Positions 62,001 through 64,000 of a stretch of 64,000 nucleotides of DNA are shown here, piece after piece. This stretch comes from Siniperca chuatsi (Eukaryota > Chordata > Actinopteri > Centrarchiformes > Sinipercidae). The stretch is from NCBI RefSeq assembly GCF_020085105.1, contig NC_058064.1, positions 15,911,001 to 15,975,000 on the forward strand. The letters are read 5' to 3'. Within the stretch, counting starts at the first letter, position 1. Each line of letters opens with the position of its first letter. Under the pieces are notes generated by a model. The model was not told where the DNA came from. It searched no databases and was given only the letters and a program-made list of their open reading frames with translations. Both the position numbers and the translations under genes were made by a program.

Positions 62001-63777
62001 CTGTGGTCTAGTAGAAAAAGGCTGATTACTCAGTTACTGGTACATCTAATCTGTATCATTATCATTGGAGATTGACAGCTCAACCTCCATGAAGATGTGC
62101 AAAATGGCAAAGACAACATAAAAGCCCTAAAATTTCCCACATTTACTCAACAATAGCTTATTTCTGTATATATATTGAAATCTTAACAGCATGATTGTAT
62201 TTGTCCTAAACAGCATTATAGTGCATGTGTAGGAAGTGTTTGTTAGCAGTTATTTTCAGAAACATATTTCCTATGGCTAAATGTGTCTATTAATTCCCTT
62301 TATTTCATTTTCTGTGCTAAAGTTTCCCTCTACAGTCTAATATACTCAAAATGCAAGCTCTTACTCCCTGCCCCACTATCGGCTAACTAGCCAGCCAGTC
62401 CAGTCAGACAGGAAGAAAGTTACAGTATGAAATGCAAAGCCTTGACATTCTGAGTAGCCAAAGGGAAAACACAGCATAATCATTTTATGTCTGCTACCTG
62501 TATCTCTGTCTAAACAATGTTGCTTCTCTTTCCAGGCAATGTAAAGTTCATTGACTACGAGTATGCTGGGTACAATTACCAAGCCTACGACATTGGGAAC
62601 CATTTCAATGAGTTTGCTGGTAAGTATAACTTGTACTACTTGGTATGTATAAAAAGATGTGTGTATAAAATGAGTGTTTCACTTGTGTGTTTTATGTGTT
62701 GTAGGCCTGAATGAGGTGGATTATAGTCACTACCCCGATCGGTCCTTTCAGCTGCAGTGGATCCGCTCCTACCTGGAGGCCTATAAGGAGCACAAAGACC
62801 AGAGCAGTGAAGTGACTGACAGCGAGGTGGAGATTCTTTATGTCCAAGTCAACCGATTTGCCCTGGTAAGCATTTGTATTGCACATGCACTATGAACCAC
62901 ATTAGATTATAGTAGAGCATATCTGCACCAGACTAGTCTTTATGGTCAAGTCTCGAGTTTTCAAGACCAAGATGGTGACGTGTTCTGATATGGCTGCATG
63001 ATAATGGGTTAAAGGGTTCTCCTGGTTATTTTTGCTGATCTTGTTATCAGTTGCCACGTATGATTTTGAGAAAGGAAGATATTGTTAATAATTAAGTTAT
63101 ATATTAGCCTTGACATACACTATATGGTCAAGGACAAGTATGTGCCCATGACTGTCTTAGTCATTCCTTCTCTACAACTGCTGTACCATGCGCTTTCCCA
63201 ATATCAGTCAAAACTAAAGAATTTACTTTTCTCACTTGTAGAGCACAGTAAGCGTCCTGGGGTTCTGAGTGGATTTTCCAGGCCTGCTGCCAGGTGTTTG
63301 GGTCAGCAAACATGGATTATAGTGTGATGTGGGTTAAACAGAGTACGGAGCGATGTGGACTATAAACCTGCGCTACCTGCTCTGAATATGAGAGAAAGAT
63401 ATTTGTGATGTGCTTGCCACCATATGCAAAGCCCTCTTAATGACAACTGGTAACCCCTGTGAGGCTCAGCGCTCTCCCCTGAGCCACTTTGTCTTGTTTA
63501 CTGTCAAGAGGAAATGGGGGCAGTGTGGAGGCTGGGCAAGTGAGGCAATTGTGTTTCTGTGTCAGCTATTTCAGGCTTCTGCTGGCTTTATACATGCTTG
63601 AGTGAGCTGTATTAGATAATTAGAAATTACATTTACTTTTAGACAGTGAGTACATGCTAATCCTTTGTTTCTCTGTGTTGTTCTCTTTCTCCTCTGTGTC
63701 TAGGCATCTCATTTCTTCTGGGGTCTCTGGGCTCTGATTCAGGCCAAGTTCTCCACCATCGACTTTGATTTCTTAGG
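53086..63777 (+). CDS. etnk1: Ethanolamine kinase 1, 3' end outside the window
   Basis: Exons: 53086-53232, 54681-54940, 55797-55937, 57586-57728, 62536-62619, 62705-62865, 63704-63777, encoding 336 residues in phase; the final roughly 25 residues lie beyond the edge. Ethanolamine kinase phosphorylates ethanolamine with ATP, the first step of the CDP-ethanolamine route to phosphatidylethanolamine, in the cytosol. Seen: start MANYIHVPDEAP, shared with the human protein; the nucleotide-binding part FFTDGITNKLLGCYVG; a Brenner-type catalytic loop VLCHNDLLCKNIIY (catalytic Asp 218); the Mg-binding FIDYEYAGYNYQAYDIGNHF (Asp 237); and the end ASHFFWGLWALIQAKFSTID. The long human N-terminal extension is not present, because an in-frame stop precedes this ATG. 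The fourth intron is 4.8 kb and carries a GC-rich block. ETNK1 rather than ETNK2 is favoured by the N-terminus and by linkage to iapp and pyroxd1. Confidence 0.96.
58490..58800. other. GC-rich block with hairpin in etnk1 intron 4
   Basis: A strongly GC-rich island in an AT-rich intron. It holds a perfect 10-bp stem (CCCCTCGTCG at 58584-58593, CGACGAGGGG at 58599-58608) with a 5-nt loop. A splice-acceptor-like 'ctttctcccctag' lies just downstream. Function unknown; an enhancer, alternative promoter or foreign insert are all possible. Confidence 0.4.
59404..59461. repeat. A/G and C/T homopolymer inverted repeat
   Basis: A7G10 (59404-59420) and C10 followed by TC and a T run (59439-59461) face each other across an 18-nt spacer, so the strand can fold into a long A/G:C/T hairpin. 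It lies in etnk1 intron 4. Confidence 0.8.
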
Positions 63778-64000
63778 GTATGTCCATCTTGAAATGACTC
63801 ACTTTATCATGAGCTATGTTATTTTGCTCTGCCCAGCAGATTTCAGTTATGTAATCATATGTTTAAGAACAAAATGTGAAGCATCCAGATTGATTTTATT
63901 TGTCATCTCAGTGCACAGTGTGTTTAAGTCTGATATTTTTGCACTGGTATCAATCTAGCTAACATGTCATGTACATTTTTATCTTATCACTGACTCTGCT

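Noticed and set aside
1-64000. CRISPR arrays, operons, phage or other defence-type systems
   Set aside because: No regularly spaced direct repeats and no prokaryotic gene layout; every confident gene is a spliced vertebrate gene.

Overview
The window is nuclear DNA of a bony fish, most likely a spiny-rayed (percomorph-type) teleost. Genes are split into many short exons with GT-AG introns, the DNA between them is AT-rich, and introns and spacers are full of small interspersed repeats that I recognise as teleost type. No bacterial, viral or plasmid-like gene organisation was seen. All recognised genes lie on the + strand, and exon chains were built by hand by checking reading phase across every junction.

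Layout: (1) 276-4496, the last 13 coding exons of a gel-forming-mucin/von Willebrand-factor-type secreted glycoprotein (VWD, C8, TIL, VWC, C-terminal cystine knot); its 5' part is outside the window. (2) 6704-16897, a complete 14-exon organic anion transporter of the OATP1 family (689 aa). (3) 24396-34534, a second complete 14-exon OATP1 gene (815 aa) in tandem, with ten of fourteen exons identical in length to the first. (4) 39931-40962, iapp (prepro-amylin). (5) 44746-50504, pyroxd1 (500 aa, 13 exons). (6) 53086-63777, etnk1 (ethanolamine kinase 1), seven coding exons, with the final exon(s) beyond the right edge.

The order SLCO1 cluster - IAPP - PYROXD1 - ETNK1 is the ancient vertebrate block found on human 12p12, here compacted: no RECQL or other gene lies between pyroxd1 and etnk1. 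The genes are neighbours by descent and are not a pathway: they cover mucus structure, uptake of hormones and organic anions, islet peptide signalling, redox protection and phosphatidylethanolamine synthesis.

Spacers and introns hold at least five repeat families. One short inverted-repeat family, with a TTAGCTTAGC core, occurs seven times. Two miniature DNA transposons show terminal inverted repeats plus 8-bp target-site duplications, which points to the hAT superfamily. Nested insertions are visible twice. I found no undescribed multi-gene system. The most unusual points are a long charged tail on the second transporter, a frame-neutral extra exon in the amylin precursor, repeat insertion right up to a splice donor of the first transporter, and a GC-rich block inside etnk1 intron 4.
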